NCBI GenBank assembly: GCA_030248195.1
Contig: JASAND010021524.1
Span: 1-64,000, forward strand
Reading direction: 5' to 3'
DNA length: 64,000 bases
Source: Trissonchulus latispiculum
Taxonomy: Eukaryota; Nematoda; Enoplea; Enoplida; Ironidae
Positions 43,857-55,063 of the stretch are shown here, one piece after another. How positions within the stretch are numbered: position 1 is the stretch's first letter; each line of letters starts with the position of its first letter. The notes under the pieces are model-generated. The model was given only the letters and a program-made list of their open reading frames with translations, was not told the origin of the DNA and ran no database searches. The translations under genes and the position numbers were made by a program.

Positions 43857-45446
43857 TTAGCTATAAATGGCCAATAGCTCGCGATCAAAAGCAGATTTCT
43901 TGGTTTCTAGAGGGGTTAGCTTTCGAGAGTAAAAAGCCAGTGGTTCTAGTCTGCCGTCTCCGGTCTCTTGGTGTAGGACGGCTCCTAGTGCCTGATTGGA
44001 AGCATCCGTTGTTAGGGACAGTTTGCAGTCGGAATAGGGATGCGCCAGGGTCACAGCCGTCTTGATAGCTGATTTCAGCTTCGTGAACGCTGCTTCTGTT
44101 GCTTCGTTCCACTGTATATTGGTAGATTTTGTCTTCGTGCCCCTGGTTAAGTCAGTCAGAGGGGCTGCCTTGCGGGAGAACTCTGGGACAAACCTAAGGT
44201 AGAAACCGCACATGCCCAAGAAGCGTTTAAGCTGCTTCACAGTGCACGGTCGAGGAAAGTCTAGGATGGGTTTCACCTTATCAGGACTGGGTTGGATCCC
44301 ATCTTTGTTCACGGTGACGCCCAGAAATTGTATCTCTTCTTTGAAGAACTGACACTTGGTGGGCTTTATGTATAAGCCATTTGTATGGAGAAGTTTGAAA
44401 ATTTCTTCCAGGTGTTTGAAATGCTGTTCTTTTGTTTTACTGCCTATAAGGAGATCGTCAACGTAGTTGCCTACGAAGTCGGTTTCCTTAAGGATACTGT
44501 CCATGAATCTTTGAAATGTCTGTGCAGAGTTCCGCAAACCGAATGGCATTCGCCTATATAGGAATAGACCGAAAGGGGTGGTGATTGCAGTCTTGGGCTG
44601 ATCTTCTTTGGCTACCGGAATTAGGTGGTACGCTTTGACTAGGTCCAGCTTTGAAAAGATAGTGCAACCGGAAAATTTGGAGACCACATCTGCTGCGTGC
44701 GGCATGGGATAGCGGTCGGGGATTGTCTTTTTGTTTAATGCGCGATAATCGCCACATGGTCTGAGACTGCCATCAGGCTTTGTGACCACGTGGAGTGGAG
44801 AAGCCCAAGCTGACTCACCTCTGTACACTATGTTCATTTTCTCTAATTCTAAAAATTCTTTTTTCGCCGCCTTCAGCTTTTCACCGAATAGGCGTCGCGG
44901 GCGACTGAAACTAGGCGGGCCTTTGGTTGTTATGTAGTGATATATCATGTCTGAGCCCGTGGTGACCTTGTACTGAGGCTTAGTGATGTCCTCATACCTT
45001 TGCAACAACTGTTTTACTCGGATTTCATCGGATATGTGTCTGACTGTGTTAACTGCTAAGCTAATTTTGTCCTTTGTATAAATCTTTTCTGAGGTTGTAT
45101 CCACCACTACTGAATTTGCTTGTAAAAAATCTTTGCCTAAGATTGGATCTTCTACGTCAGCCAGTTTAAAAACCCAGTGAAAGTCTTGTAAGGTGTTATT
45201 GATTTGAATTGAAAAGTCAAGCGGCAACTCACCGTAGTAGCTAATTGGTGTTGAATTAGCTGCTACAATGTTTGAGGCTAGGTTTTTGGTACACCGGTTT
45301 GGAAACAAATGCTTAGGTAGCAAACTGCACTTGCTTCCTGTGTCAATTAAAAATCTTTCAATGGGCTTGGCAGGGACATACACAGTTCTCACCTCATCTA
45401 GTCCTGCCTGCTGGATGAGGCTTGGCCGTTTAAAGACTTGTTCCAC
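43857..45446 (-). CDS. Ty3/gypsy element 2 protease, reverse transcriptase and RNase H
   Basis: A 529-codon frame. Retropepsin carries FLIDTGSKCSLLP (DTGS at 35-38) and ILGKDFL. RT carries ESAWASPLHVVTKPDGSLRP (from about 211), SKLDLVKAYHLIPV, MPFGLRNSAQTFQRFMD and the catalytic YVDD (328-331). RNase H begins with LTTDASNQALGAVLHQ and reaches FDRELLAIYS, where a small frame disruption occurs. It overlaps the gag frame by 49 nt in another phase, as in gypsy elements that use frameshifting or reinitiation. Good preservation suggests a relatively young copy. Confidence 0.97.
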   Translation of the reverse strand: MEQVFKRPSLIQQAGLDEVRTVYVPAKPIERFLIDTGSKCSLLPKHLFPNRCTKNLASNIVAANSTPISYYGELPLDFSIQINNTLQDFHWVFKLADVEDPILGKDFLQANSVVVDTTSEKIYTKDKISLAVNTVRHISDEIRVKQLLQRYEDITKPQYKVTTGSDMIYHYITTKGPPSFSRPRRLFGEKLKAAKKEFLELEKMNIVYRGESAWASPLHVVTKPDGSLRPCGDYRALNKKTIPDRYPMPHAADVVSKFSGCTIFSKLDLVKAYHLIPVAKEDQPKTAITTPFGLFLYRRMPFGLRNSAQTFQRFMDSILKETDFVGNYVDDLLIGSKTKEQHFKHLEEIFKLLHTNGLYIKPTKCQFFKEEIQFLGVTVNKDGIQPSPDKVKPILDFPRPCTVKQLKRFLGMCGFYLRFVPEFSRKAAPLTDLTRGTKTKSTNIQWNEATEAAFTKLKSAIKTAVTLAHPYSDCKLSLTTDASNQALGAVLHQETGDGRLEPLAFYSRKLTPLETKKSAFDRELLAIYS

Positions 45447-46303
45447 TGGCAGGGTTGATTACACTTTTTGGCTTGCCTTCCGAAACGAAAATGGTAGAAG
45501 CATAGCGGTCCTGCGGGGTTGAAGCGACCACGTGACTGAGAGCGCGATGACGGTCTTTGCGCGTACCGCGATGGAGAGGGTGACGGTGATTGACGGCGTC
45601 GACGCTCATGACGAGAACTGATCGCGTTGACTTTCTCCGTGAGCTCTTTAACGGCCGCTTGCAAATCCTTGATACTGGAGTCGCCGACTCGTTTGGGTGA
45701 CCTTTCTCTGACCTTGCTGACTTTTGTGGGGATTTGTTCCATCATTTTGTCCGCGATTTCGGCCGAGTTGTCGATATCGAGATCGGGCAAGGATACCAGG
45801 ACGACCCTGATAGCCTCGGGCAGGATTTCGTAGAAACGGAGCCGAACGAGCTGGGGGTTACTTGGCGCCAAACGTTGGAGGTGCCGTAACGCGACAGACG
45901 GGCGTCTGTCCCCTAGGTCCTGCTCCGACAGTAATTTCCGCAGCATGCGGTCGTCACTGTCGCACAGGTGGGACACGATGTTCGCCTTTATCGTTTCGAA
46001 GTCCCCGTCCAAGTCGATTCCGCCCTCGATTAGGACGGTCGTGGGCAGGACGGCAAGGAGCGACGCTTTTTTCATCTCAGGGGTGTAGTGGGTCAACAAC
46101 GCCTCGCACTGCTTGAACCAGGTCCTCGGGTCTTTTTCGTAGAAATCTGGGAGTTTACATCGTTTGGTCGCGACAGAGTTTATTGCGCTGGCGGGCGACT
46201 GAGGTGGACTGGTTTCGACTTCAGAAATATCTAAGGCCAACTCCAACGCTTTGGAGTCCTCGCCTTCCAGTTCCCGTATGATTTCACCCTTTGATCCAGG
46301 CAT
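45398..46303 (-). CDS. Ty3/gypsy element 2 Gag
   Basis: I start the protein at the Met at 46303 (MPGSKGEIIRELEGEDSKAL), because sequence upstream in the same frame is proline-rich and is better explained by the overlapping 2A frame. Capsid-like sequence includes LPDFYEKDPRTWFKQCEALL and LLSEQDLGDRRPSVALRHLQ. A basic, Ser/Arg-rich tail precedes a variant zinc motif LCFYHFRFGRQAKKCNQPC (CX2HX9C type), which replaces the usual CCHC. It assembles the particle for the element. Open throughout. Confidence 0.92.
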   Translation of the reverse strand: MPGSKGEIIRELEGEDSKALELALDISEVETSPPQSPASAINSVATKRCKLPDFYEKDPRTWFKQCEALLTHYTPEMKKASLLAVLPTTVLIEGGIDLDGDFETIKANIVSHLCDSDDRMLRKLLSEQDLGDRRPSVALRHLQRLAPSNPQLVRLRFYEILPEAIRVVLVSLPDLDIDNSAEIADKMMEQIPTKVSKVRERSPKRVGDSSIKDLQAAVKELTEKVNAISSRHERRRRQSPSPSPSRYAQRPSSRSQSRGRFNPAGPLCFYHFRFGRQAKKCNQPCQWNKSLNGQASSSRQD

Positions 46304-46683
46304 TTGAAATTCGGGGTCGTTGCGCCGAAGTAGGACAGGGCTTTGGCCAGGGTCTTTTTCCTGAATTGCTTCAGTTCGGTAACTGGGCCGGGATTGGTCT
46401 CGACATCCCCTGCCGTGATTAATAGCAGGCGGAGGACCGAGACATGGCGGTGGGAAATGCCATAGGAAGACCAATTGATACCCAGGGGTGGGAAACCCCC
46501 ACATTTACCGGAAAGTTTTGATCTCACAAATAGTCCGTGGAAGGGGCCCTGGCTTTGGAGTAGTGACGCCCCGAAAAATTCAGCGACACGATCACCCCAA
46601 AGCGGCAGAACCACTGATAACCGTCCCTGGTCAAGGATAGAAAGAGTCCTTAGAAGGATCCAGATAGCTAGCATAGGCTGCAT
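46231..46683 (-). CDS. 2A-containing N-terminal ORF upstream of gag
   Basis: A 150-codon frame beginning MQPMLAIWILLRTLSIL, a hydrophobic possible signal sequence. Residues 81-100 read VSVLRLLLITAGDVETNPGP, a complete 2A (StopGo) oligopeptide with the canonical D-V-E-x-N-P-G-P core at 46384-46410. In 2A, the ribosome skips the Gly-Pro bond, releasing the upstream peptide. The frame runs on past the gag ATG in a different phase (about 40 residues of LKQFRKKTLAKALSYFG and beyond). It may have been fused to gag before a 1-nt change. The 2A motif itself is exact. Confidence 0.88.
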   Translation of the reverse strand: MQPMLAIWILLRTLSILDQGRLSVVLPLWGDRVAEFFGASLLQSQGPFHGLFVRSKLSGKCGGFPPLGINWSSYGISHRHVSVLRLLLITAGDVETNPGPVTELKQFRKKTLAKALSYFGATTPNFKCLDQRVKSYGNWKARTPKRWSWP

Positions 46684-47092
46684 TACTCACGTCGGGACCA
46701 AGACCAAGACAATGACCAAGATATTAGACTGTACATCGCTAGAAAAAGTCGAGTCTTGCTGCGTCGGATGTAAAAAGCTTTCTCGTTTTATTAATTTCAC
46801 TAAGCTTTCTCGCTCTGTTAATTTCACTAAAACACCGTTCTTAATTTGGCGAAAGATTTTGCCAGGAAATTACAGCAAAGCTACCCCCTGCGTCAGAAAC
46901 AGCAAGACATTGTCACTTAAAAAGACAGCTTAATGTCTATCGTTGTTCCAATTGTCGACTATATGCTATTCAAACTGACCACTTTTTACAATTCCTCAAT
47001 ATACAGCAAAGAAAAATGAACGAAGTTAAAATTTTTAGAGCAAAATATAGAACTATACAGAAAAATAAAAACTTATCAGTGCTTCAATTGCC

Positions 47093-47152
47093 ATGACTGC
47101 ATTCTTGGAGGAAGCACTTGATTTCTTGGTTGACGATGAGCGTTTCACTCCG
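47093..47152 (+). CDS. Candidate short first coding exon
   Basis: ATG at 47093 opens 20 codons (MTAFLEEALDFLVDDERFTP), followed by a GTGAGA donor in phase 0. No family motif. The next possible phase-0 exon is at 48275-48421, but nothing else links them. Low confidence. Confidence 0.25.
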
Positions 47153-47439
47153 GTGAGATTCATATTATATTATTTTTCAGTTTAACTGAAATTTAGGCAA
47201 TAGTCTAAAGTCTCTACAGTCTGAACCAAATTTGAAAGTTCTATGATACGGACGGGACGCTAATTTTTTTGCCAGAAGCATTCTTGTGAGCTGGGTGAAT
47301 AAAGTAATTGCAGTTTGTGTAGAATAAAATTAGAGTGTTAAAATTAGAGTGTTCGATACTTTAGAGAAAAAAATCTGTTTACATACAAAGAAATGGAAAA
47401 TTTGTAAAGATCGGGTCCAGACCGGATCAGAGCCTCCGA

Positions 47440-47508
47440 CCCGGTGACCCGGTGATCCGGTCCATAGAACTGACACCGTGACACGGTGACCCGGTTTCAT
47501 CTCTGTTT
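47440..47508. mobile_element. Right end of a possible hAT-like element (GGTGACCCGG repeats)
   Basis: GACCCGGTGACCCGGTGATC through GGTTTCATCTCTG is an inverted counterpart to 41934-42000. TIR-like pairing is CAGAGATGAA/TTCATCTCTG. See that entry for the alternative of two unrelated fragments. Confidence 0.45.
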
Positions 47509-48274
47509 TCCACCAACGTTGCCATCTGATATTAAAGCAACATGTTAGTGCAAACATAAGCGTAAGCGTACGTAAGCGTTTTTTGCTTTGCGAGGCAAAC
47601 AAGCCTTTACATATAGGTTCGATCCGAAGGGTTGTCATCATACTCGCCATAGAATGTCAGTCACCTATTAAAATTAACTGCATTATGGTACCTGTGCCGA
47701 TAATACTTAATTACAACGTACTCATTACAGTCTCATCTCATCGTCATCCTCATCAAGTGTCGTTGTATCGTGTAGTTGTATTTCTAATGTTCGTTTCTCC
47801 TCGCTTCTAGTAACGTCACACCAGATCAGTACGCTACTATATTCCAGAAGACAAGAGATTCTGCAATTAATTTGGAATTATCAATTATTCCCATGGTCAC
47901 ATTTCGCTTTACATTCCAGGAATTTGTTATCAACTGCCAACACAGAAAGCAGGATTTGATTTCATATCCGCAGAAGTAGCCCAGATTATATGGTTGCTGC
48001 CTGCAGCAAGCGGAACAGACCAAGTATAAACTATGTCTAATCATATAACTATAATAGCAAATACAACGAAAAAGTACTTGGACTTGCTCGTGTTCGTTTT
48101 GACAGGGAAAGCCAAAACAAAAATACAATACTTTGACCTCGTTTTGTCATGGAATGAGTTTAGAATTTTTCATTCATTGATAAAATACTGCACCCGTGTC
48201 CCGTACTAAATTAATTTCATATATTTGATAAAGATTGCACTCTAGTAATTAGTTTAATTCATTTATATGTTCAG

Positions 48275-48421
48275 GAAGTAATGATTGGGTCCGAACATGA
48301 TCGTCGCGTTCATTTAGTGGCTTTTGGAGATACATTTATCAATGAACGATTAGGAGACAATTTGGAACTACAACCCTACAAATCGTACAATGTGTATCTG
48401 AGGATGCAGTATTTGAAGCAG
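48275..48421 (+). CDS. Candidate host exon, possibly part of a fibronectin III-like domain
   Basis: TTATATGTTCAG precedes a 49-codon open stretch (phase 0 to phase 0), closed by a GCAG|GTTATC donor. It reads EVMIGSEHDRRVHLVAFGDT, then LGDNLELQPYKSYNVYLRMQ. L-x-P-x-x-S-Y-x-V-Y-L-R resembles the F-strand region of fibronectin III domains in receptor proteins. One short exon is weak evidence, and I name no gene. Confidence 0.35.
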
Positions 48422-48879
48422 GTTATCTATAGTTTTTATTACACTGGAGCGGAATACACCCGCACCCCAGTTTATTACCGGGTAATACATTGTGAAGTTA
48501 GCACAGGCAGGGAAGATATAAATCATTCTCGTGATTGCCTGGGTGATTTTAATAGTAAATTCTAGCAAACACTCAACGACTTCTTCTTACTGGTCCAAAA
48601 AGTCGAAATGCAAAATGCTAAGTTCGGCCATGCTGGTATAAATTAGGATTAGTTGCGGTTGGGTTTTATTTCAGAGTAGTTGTGTTTTGTAAGTTCGGGG
48701 GGGAAATCCTGTTTAGATTTTGGGAGTTCGAACTATATAGTTTTGACAGTCAAGAAAAAAATCAAAATACGCCTATTAGTTGTCAGAAGATTCAAATGAA
48801 AAATTCCAGCCTGAAGTTCCGCATCTGAACGGCTCTACAGCAGACTACGTCTTGAGGCAAACTTGCTTTCTATAGCCAG

Positions 48880-49797
48880 TGTAATGGGTGAGCCGGGAAT
48901 GAAACCGCAAGGCTCAAACGCCACTGCGTAGGACTGGCGCAAATGGACGCGGATCTTCGACTGCGGGTGGAGATCTTTAGTCCACACACAACGCTGACAA
49001 ACCTCGCAACAGGGGAAGATATAATTTGGGGGGGACGCCAAAGGGGCGCCTAGCGAAATTGAGGGGTTTTCACGCACAAAAATACACGGTATCAGATAAT
49101 AAGAATGATTCCGGGCTAACCCCAGAAACTACCTAGCTACCTCTCAAATTAATTAAGCAGAGAAAATTAATAAATGAAATTTACGACAACTGGGTGGTTT
49201 AATTCTAATTAAGCAAAAAGGCAGTACAACAAAATCAACCCCTTGGGCTACCCAGAGTGGGACAAATAGGACTAGCGGGCTACTCGCAACACAAGCGATG
49301 ACAGAAAATAACTACGCACGCAATAAACAGACCCGGGGGACGGGGACAACCCCGTAGAAAAGAAGGGGGTAGGGAGAGGAAGGAGAGTTAGAAGTTTAAT
49401 ATAAATAAAAGGGAAGATGGTTAAATTCAAAATAAGGAATTAGGTTGGTCAGGGTTAGCAAATTGTTTAGAAAGGAAATCAAAAAGGAACTTTTGAAAGC
49501 GCAAGGGGATCGCAGTAGGAGGGGCCCGGAAAAACTATCCGCCGCCGCACCCCAGAAATCCAAACTCCCAAGTGACTATCAACAGGTCTGAGTCAGTATA
49601 GAAACCAGACAAACTGGAAAAACCCGTTTTTGTCAGCGTCTGCTGACATACATGATCCATCTTTCCAGACGCAACATAAATTACGACAATTACATTAAAA
49701 AGAGTTTTTAAAGAGTTTTTCGGGGAAAAATGGAAAAAGAATGAAATATGAATATTGGAAAGAGAGTGATAGCGCGGTCGCTATCATCCACATTACA
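48880..49797. mobile_element. Left LTR-like direct repeat of a 14.7-kb composite element
   Basis: The 918-bp unit starts TGTAATGGGTGAGCC and ends ...CCACATTACA, so its ends are inverted (TGTAATG/CATTACA) like an LTR. It is repeated in the same orientation at 62717-63623. It contains GGCGCCTAGCGAAATTG and a perfect GTGATAGCG-CGGT-CGCTATCA(C/T) hairpin near its end. CCAG lies outside (48876-48879) and again at 63624-63627, consistent with a 4-bp target duplication. Orientation is uncertain: no convincing PBS or PPT was found. Confidence 0.85.
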
Positions 49798-52700
49798 TCT
49801 CCTCAGGGCTTAAAGCACGAGCCCCCGCGAGTGCCAGAAACGAAAACGAAAGGGAAAATTGAAAAAATGTTTTTAAGGGAAAGGGGATCCACAGTTGTCA
49901 ATTATACATATACAGTCAGTAACGAAACAAATACATGTATATAAGTAGAATCTAAATAAGCTCAAAATAAGGGGGATGGAGACGGAGAATGTAGCTTCGA
50001 ATTTATTAAAGGATTATTCTTTTTGAGAGATTAAAACAGGGAAAAGGGAAGGGAATGCCACAACCCACCAAGGTTCCGGTCATATAGTATACCAGCTTCG
50101 TAGGGCTATCTCAGGTACGGTGGTGCTATCCCAGCAACCTATACGAGCGCCCTAGGGGGGAAGGAGGGAAAGGGGGTTCACCTAGGCTACGCAGTCGAAC
50201 CCTAGGCTTAAGGACGGTCTCGGACGTATTTATGAGGGAGGAGAGTGGGGGGAAATTTCATAAAAGTACGAGAAAGGGGTGATTGACTTACACGTATACA
50301 GACCACATTTACACCCCATCACGCCCGTTAGGGCCTATGAAACATTTATACGTACATTCATACAGGGCAACAGATATACAAGCCAATACCCGACGGTATA
50401 TTCTACCGTAAAAAGGGGAAAGCAAAAAGGATTCAACAAAGAAAAAAAACCCGACGTCCGAGACGTAAATTTGCCCCTCAGCGCAAATTGACCTACTTCG
50501 CGACATTCAGGAGGAAAAGGCCCTAGCTGCCCTACTTTGTTCGAACTGGGGGTGGGTAACAAAGCTGGCAAAATATATCGACTATTCCACATTAAAGAAA
50601 ATGGCCTGAAAGGGAGGGTGGGATTTTTGTCAGCATATCTCTCAAAAAGAGGCGCTTTCAGTTAGGTGAAAGGGAAAAAAGGAAAAAAGTGGGAAAAGGA
50701 AAAAAGTTTTTGGTTTGAGCTTAAAAAATTTTGATTTGATTAATTAAAACAACAACAAGGAAAAATGTAAAAATCACCGTACAAGACATTATGCTATACA
50801 TGACAAGAATAAAAATAGCCTAAGGAAATACAAAAACAAATAACAAGTAACGAAGATTTTTATAGTTCCACTATACCACCGAAATTATTCTTCTTGGGGA
50901 TGTAATTCAGAGCTGGAGGGAAGGACCATTTCAAGAATTTTTCCAGGGCCGGAGAATGCCCATCATAGTTCAGCTAGCGGGAATAGGGAGTGAAACAGTG
51001 TCCAATTAGCACTGGCAAATAGAGGGATAGCGCCATAATAAATCCAGTAATGGTTTGATATCACAAAGAAATAGCACGATAGTCCAAGAAATTGGGTCCA
51101 AAATCCAAGGATCTGTAGAGATTTCGGTTATTACCGTGAAAGAATAGATTTTAGACTAAACGAAGATTAGAGGTCCGAGAGTGTGTGCATGTCCAACTCA
51201 ACTAGTCCGCTTACCCTAACCGACTACAGAAGTCGACGGCAATCTTGAAAGTACCGCGAGTTTATTTTTGCGAATTACAAGAAAATACAAAACTAGAAAT
51301 TTTTCATAATAAATGGGAAAATTCTACCAAATACCAAATGACAATGACCAACGACAAAAAGGGAACACCAACAACAGACGGTGAACCCACCAAACGAATA
51401 AGAAGGCTGGGGTTCCCCAAACCCAAAGTAGGAAGTCGCCCCAACTGGAGAAAGAGAAAGGCGGAGGTGAAAAAACCGACCTCCCGCTACCAGAATTCTA
51501 ACAAGACTGACTAACTTGAGCGCTCGAATTTGATTTTGAACAATTAGCTACTGAACCAGGGTCTCTACAAAAAAGGACAATTTTACATTTACCATTCGTA
51601 AAGATAGCATTATATTTTAGATAATTTTAGATGAAAATCAAAGGAAATATTAGAAAATACTTCACAGATGGAAGGACGTTTAGAGAGCGCCATGTGGATA
51701 CACCGTAGGGGTCAGAATTAGCACTTAAGGAAAGCTGTCGACGGGCAAGAATCAGGGGTGGGATAAATCATGAATAGCCAATAATGTTCAACGGTGGTAA
51801 CTAAGGATTAACCAGATGGGCAGGTAAAAGGTTTAGGGGTGGAAGGAGGGAGGGTCTGGAGTGTCGCCCTACCAGCCGCTGAGGGCCGGGGAGCGATGGT
51901 CAATAGGGAGAAAATCATTCGCCAGCTGGGGGAAGGCAGGATCGTAATGGCCAATAGCTGCCGCCAGGCAGCAGCTCTTAGCTTCGGGTTGGGATGAGTA
52001 CCGGCCACACAGATTCTATACCGATTAATGTTCATGATCCACGTCCCGACGGAAGCGGCAGGCTGGCCATTGGAAAGCATGGCAATAACTCCAATATCCC
52101 AGGATTCGGTGAACGAATGGGTGGGGTAGGTGACGGTATGTAGGTGACTCCTGGAAGGAAATTTCTGTCGCACTGAAAATCATCGCGTGGTACTGGGACC
52201 ACCTGCCCATATAGCCAATAGAAAGGAAAGTCGTCCGAAGCGGTGATCATCCGACGCCAGAGGACAGGAGCCAAGATGACGGTTGACGGTATTTACGGGG
52301 TGAGCAATCACGGAGGGGGGGCCTCAGCCGGGGCTACCCCATGCTGAGCGGAGCGGTCTCGAGGCTTCCTCAAGATTCTCTCCGAATGGGATGGGAACAA
52401 TACAGACTGCTCGTGTCTGGGAGCCGGGATTAGTTGCTTCGGTTGAAGTTCCAGGGTAGACTGGTCCACAGTGGACTCGTCTGTAAGTTCCATGGCTGGG
52501 ATTACTCGGCACGGGAGGCATCCACTTGTAGGTTAGGTGAGATAGACGGGAAGGGGATCCAGCGAGAATCAGGACTGATCAATTTTCTGACAAGTCCAAG
52601 TTTTCGTTCAATCTGCGGGTAGTGGTGAGCTGCGGCGCTTCTCAAGCGGGCTACCCACTTGCTAAGCTCCCGCGGCTCAACGACCGTATCGTTAGGATAA

Positions 52701-54880
52701 GGAGCACCAAAATCTCGTGCAAACCGCCGGACATGCCCAGAGGTTGCACGAATAGTAGGTTAGGTCCGGGACTTGGAACTGGGAGTTGTTCCAAGTACCG
52801 GACAACAGAGTTGGTCATCGGGTTGTGGGAGGGAATGGGATCAGATTGGCGTTCCCCTAATGGTATTCGCCAGGTTGATGTAGGACTTTTCCGTTGCCGA
52901 TACTAGGGATGGATTCTTGTTGGGGGGGGGGACGGGAGCGCTGCCCAGTCGGCGCAGAGGGAAGCCGGCTGGGCTGCCGCCAACTGAACTTCTAGACTGG
53001 CTGCTTGACGGGGGTGTTGTGCTTCAGCTACGATTTCAACGGACGTAGACGAAGCCCCTGAACGACGACCGGAGGCAGGTTCGGTTGGCTGTCGGAGACC
53101 GAAACTAGGAGACATCATTTCAACAGATTGGGATGGTGGTGACAGCCATTCACCACTTGGAGGGATAAGCGGTGGGGGAGCAGGACTACCACTAGGATTG
53201 GATTGCCGGGGGGGACTACTGGTCCGCTGTGGCAGTTCCGCTGACGATTGAGGGTGGGTAGGGGGTTTCTGGTGGGTCTGTCATTGAGTAGGTGACTGGG
53301 CCTTTGGTTGGGGCTTTGGCTGGGGTTTGGCCTGGGCTGGGGCAGAGGGGGGTTGTGTGCCTGCAACCTGGGCACGCCCGGCACCGGAGGTAGCGCTCTC
53401 GGCGGATCCAACGCTACCTGAGGTGTCCCGTCTAGCAGAAGGAGTCCTGCGTATCCGCAATTGGGCCGGGGGAGGGAATGGAGTTTGCTGTCGACGGTGA
53501 CGGGTGGACGGGTCAGCTAGGTGAGGCTGACCATAGCGCCCAACCGTAACTCGTTGCCAGTCGATCTCGGCTCACTGCAGAAAAGGGTAGTGCCACACGG
53601 ACCAGCGACAAATATAATGAATCAGAGGAATAAAAACCAATTCGATGTGGGGAGGGAGGTCCTGAAATATGCCAAACACGGTAAAAATGTTGGGCCGTGC
53701 CCCATATCGAGCAGATTGGCCTCATTTCGACCATCGGTCGAAATAACTGAAATCCTAAAAAGAACTGGACATGGTATACAGTTGCATACGTAGGATCGGC
53801 AGGACCTTATGGCACGGTCTTGGGTGACGAGGTACTACTTACCTGCAGTCTTGCCTGTACGTATGCAGACACAAAAATAAACACTCTGACCGGGAAGAAA
53901 AAAGGAGGAGGGGGAAGAAACATACTGTTAATTAACTCCCATACTGTTAATTAACACATATACCAGTCAGACCAAACACATATACCTAGGAATCAAAATG
54001 ACATATGTATGTAGAACCCTAAAGGGGGAAATTTTGGTGTTTATAAGTTTTCGTACGTAAAACTAATAAAAAATCGTATAAGTGTGGGGGAAAAGGGACA
54101 AAGAAAAACCCCAAATTATGTTATAGAAAGCGAAAAAGAGTACTTAAGAAAAATAGAAATAGTATAATTATACAAAAAGTATAGTTATACTAAGAAAACA
54201 CCCCATTTAAAATGAAAAGAGAAAAAACCCCAAGAATTTAGAAAATTAAATATATAAAAGTCAGAATTAGGGTCCTACGATTTTGACCCTACAGACATTT
54301 ATACGATAGTTAAACACATATACGTACATTTATACCACAGACTAACACATAAACAATCATTTATTCATCATAACCTACTTACGTGTTTATACAGAGCTCT
54401 GATTTTTTTAGATAGAGTGGTGCAGCTGCTAAATAAGAAAAATATAAAAGGAGGGGAGAGGGACGATAAGTTAAGAAGGGAAGGGTTGGTGAGTATACCA
54501 TGTCGGGCAAGGCAAAGGGTCTAACACACCAGACCCTTTTTGAATTACCACGTCGCGTAACCCTAATAAAAAAGATGGGGGAGTAGAGTCCTGACCACCA
54601 GGACCCCAGAGTTATCCGACATAACTCTTAAAAACAACTTGCAAATCTTACAAAAATACATCTTTACGGGTTTTTCGTTTAGCTGTTTCGGGACACGTAG
54701 ATCATGGGGATAACGTATTAATAGGCTTGGGCAAGGGTGTCGTTTAGCAATAACAAGATCCCAAGTGTTGCTGGTATTGGCGTGCCATGTGCTCAAACAA
54801 CTAGGTGGACTGCAGGTGCCTGAGAATATCGGGGTTTGGATAAGGTTACCGGAAATGACACTGTTCGTTACGGTAATACT
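49798..54880 (-). pseudogene. Interior of the composite LTR element, decayed ORFs
   Basis: Minus-strand frames at 53411-53115, 53118-52903, 52493-52308 and 52173-51808 are proline-, serine- and arginine-rich and follow each other in shifted frames, as in a degraded Gag-like or linker region. No protease, RT or RNase H motif is visible. The rest (49,798-51,700 and 53,800-54,880) is AT-rich with scattered short frames. Together with 60,361-62,716 it forms the interior of the LTR-flanked unit. The function is not identifiable. Confidence 0.4.
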
Positions 54881-54887
54881 TACTTGT

Positions 54888-55018
54888 TAAATATCAGCAA
54901 CCCAGAAAGGTTGAAATCAGCGTAATAACCTACTCTCAACGTCCGGGGGTGTGGCGCAGCGGTAGAGCGTTCTACTTCTTAATCCAAAACTCGGCGGTTC
55001 GATCCCCGCCCTGGACTA
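54888..55018 (+). repeat. tRNA-like repeat, copy 1
   Basis: A pol III-type internal promoter is visible: A box TGGCGCAGCGGTAGAG (54952-54967) and B box GGTTCGATCCC (54996-55006), in a tRNA-like sequence from GTCCGGGG to CCTGGAC. The D arm is tRNA-Ala-like, but the anticodon arm does not fold and the T arm carries an extra base, so it is tRNA-derived, not a tRNA gene. GAAAGGTTGAAATCAG precedes it. It abuts the integrase fragment directly and has an inverted partner at 58357-58527. Confidence 0.85.
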
Positions 55019-55063
55019 TCCTATCCTAATTTTCAATCCGACGTCACAACTACATTCTTTAAG

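Noticed and set aside
49798..49900. PBS next to the left LTR-like repeat
   Set aside because: No TGG-starting stretch complementary to a tRNA end was found after either LTR boundary in either orientation, so element polarity is left open.
54941..55017. Functional tRNA gene
   Set aside because: A and B boxes are good, but the anticodon arm does not fold, the T arm has an extra base and the sequence occurs in several altered copies. It is a tRNA-derived repeat.
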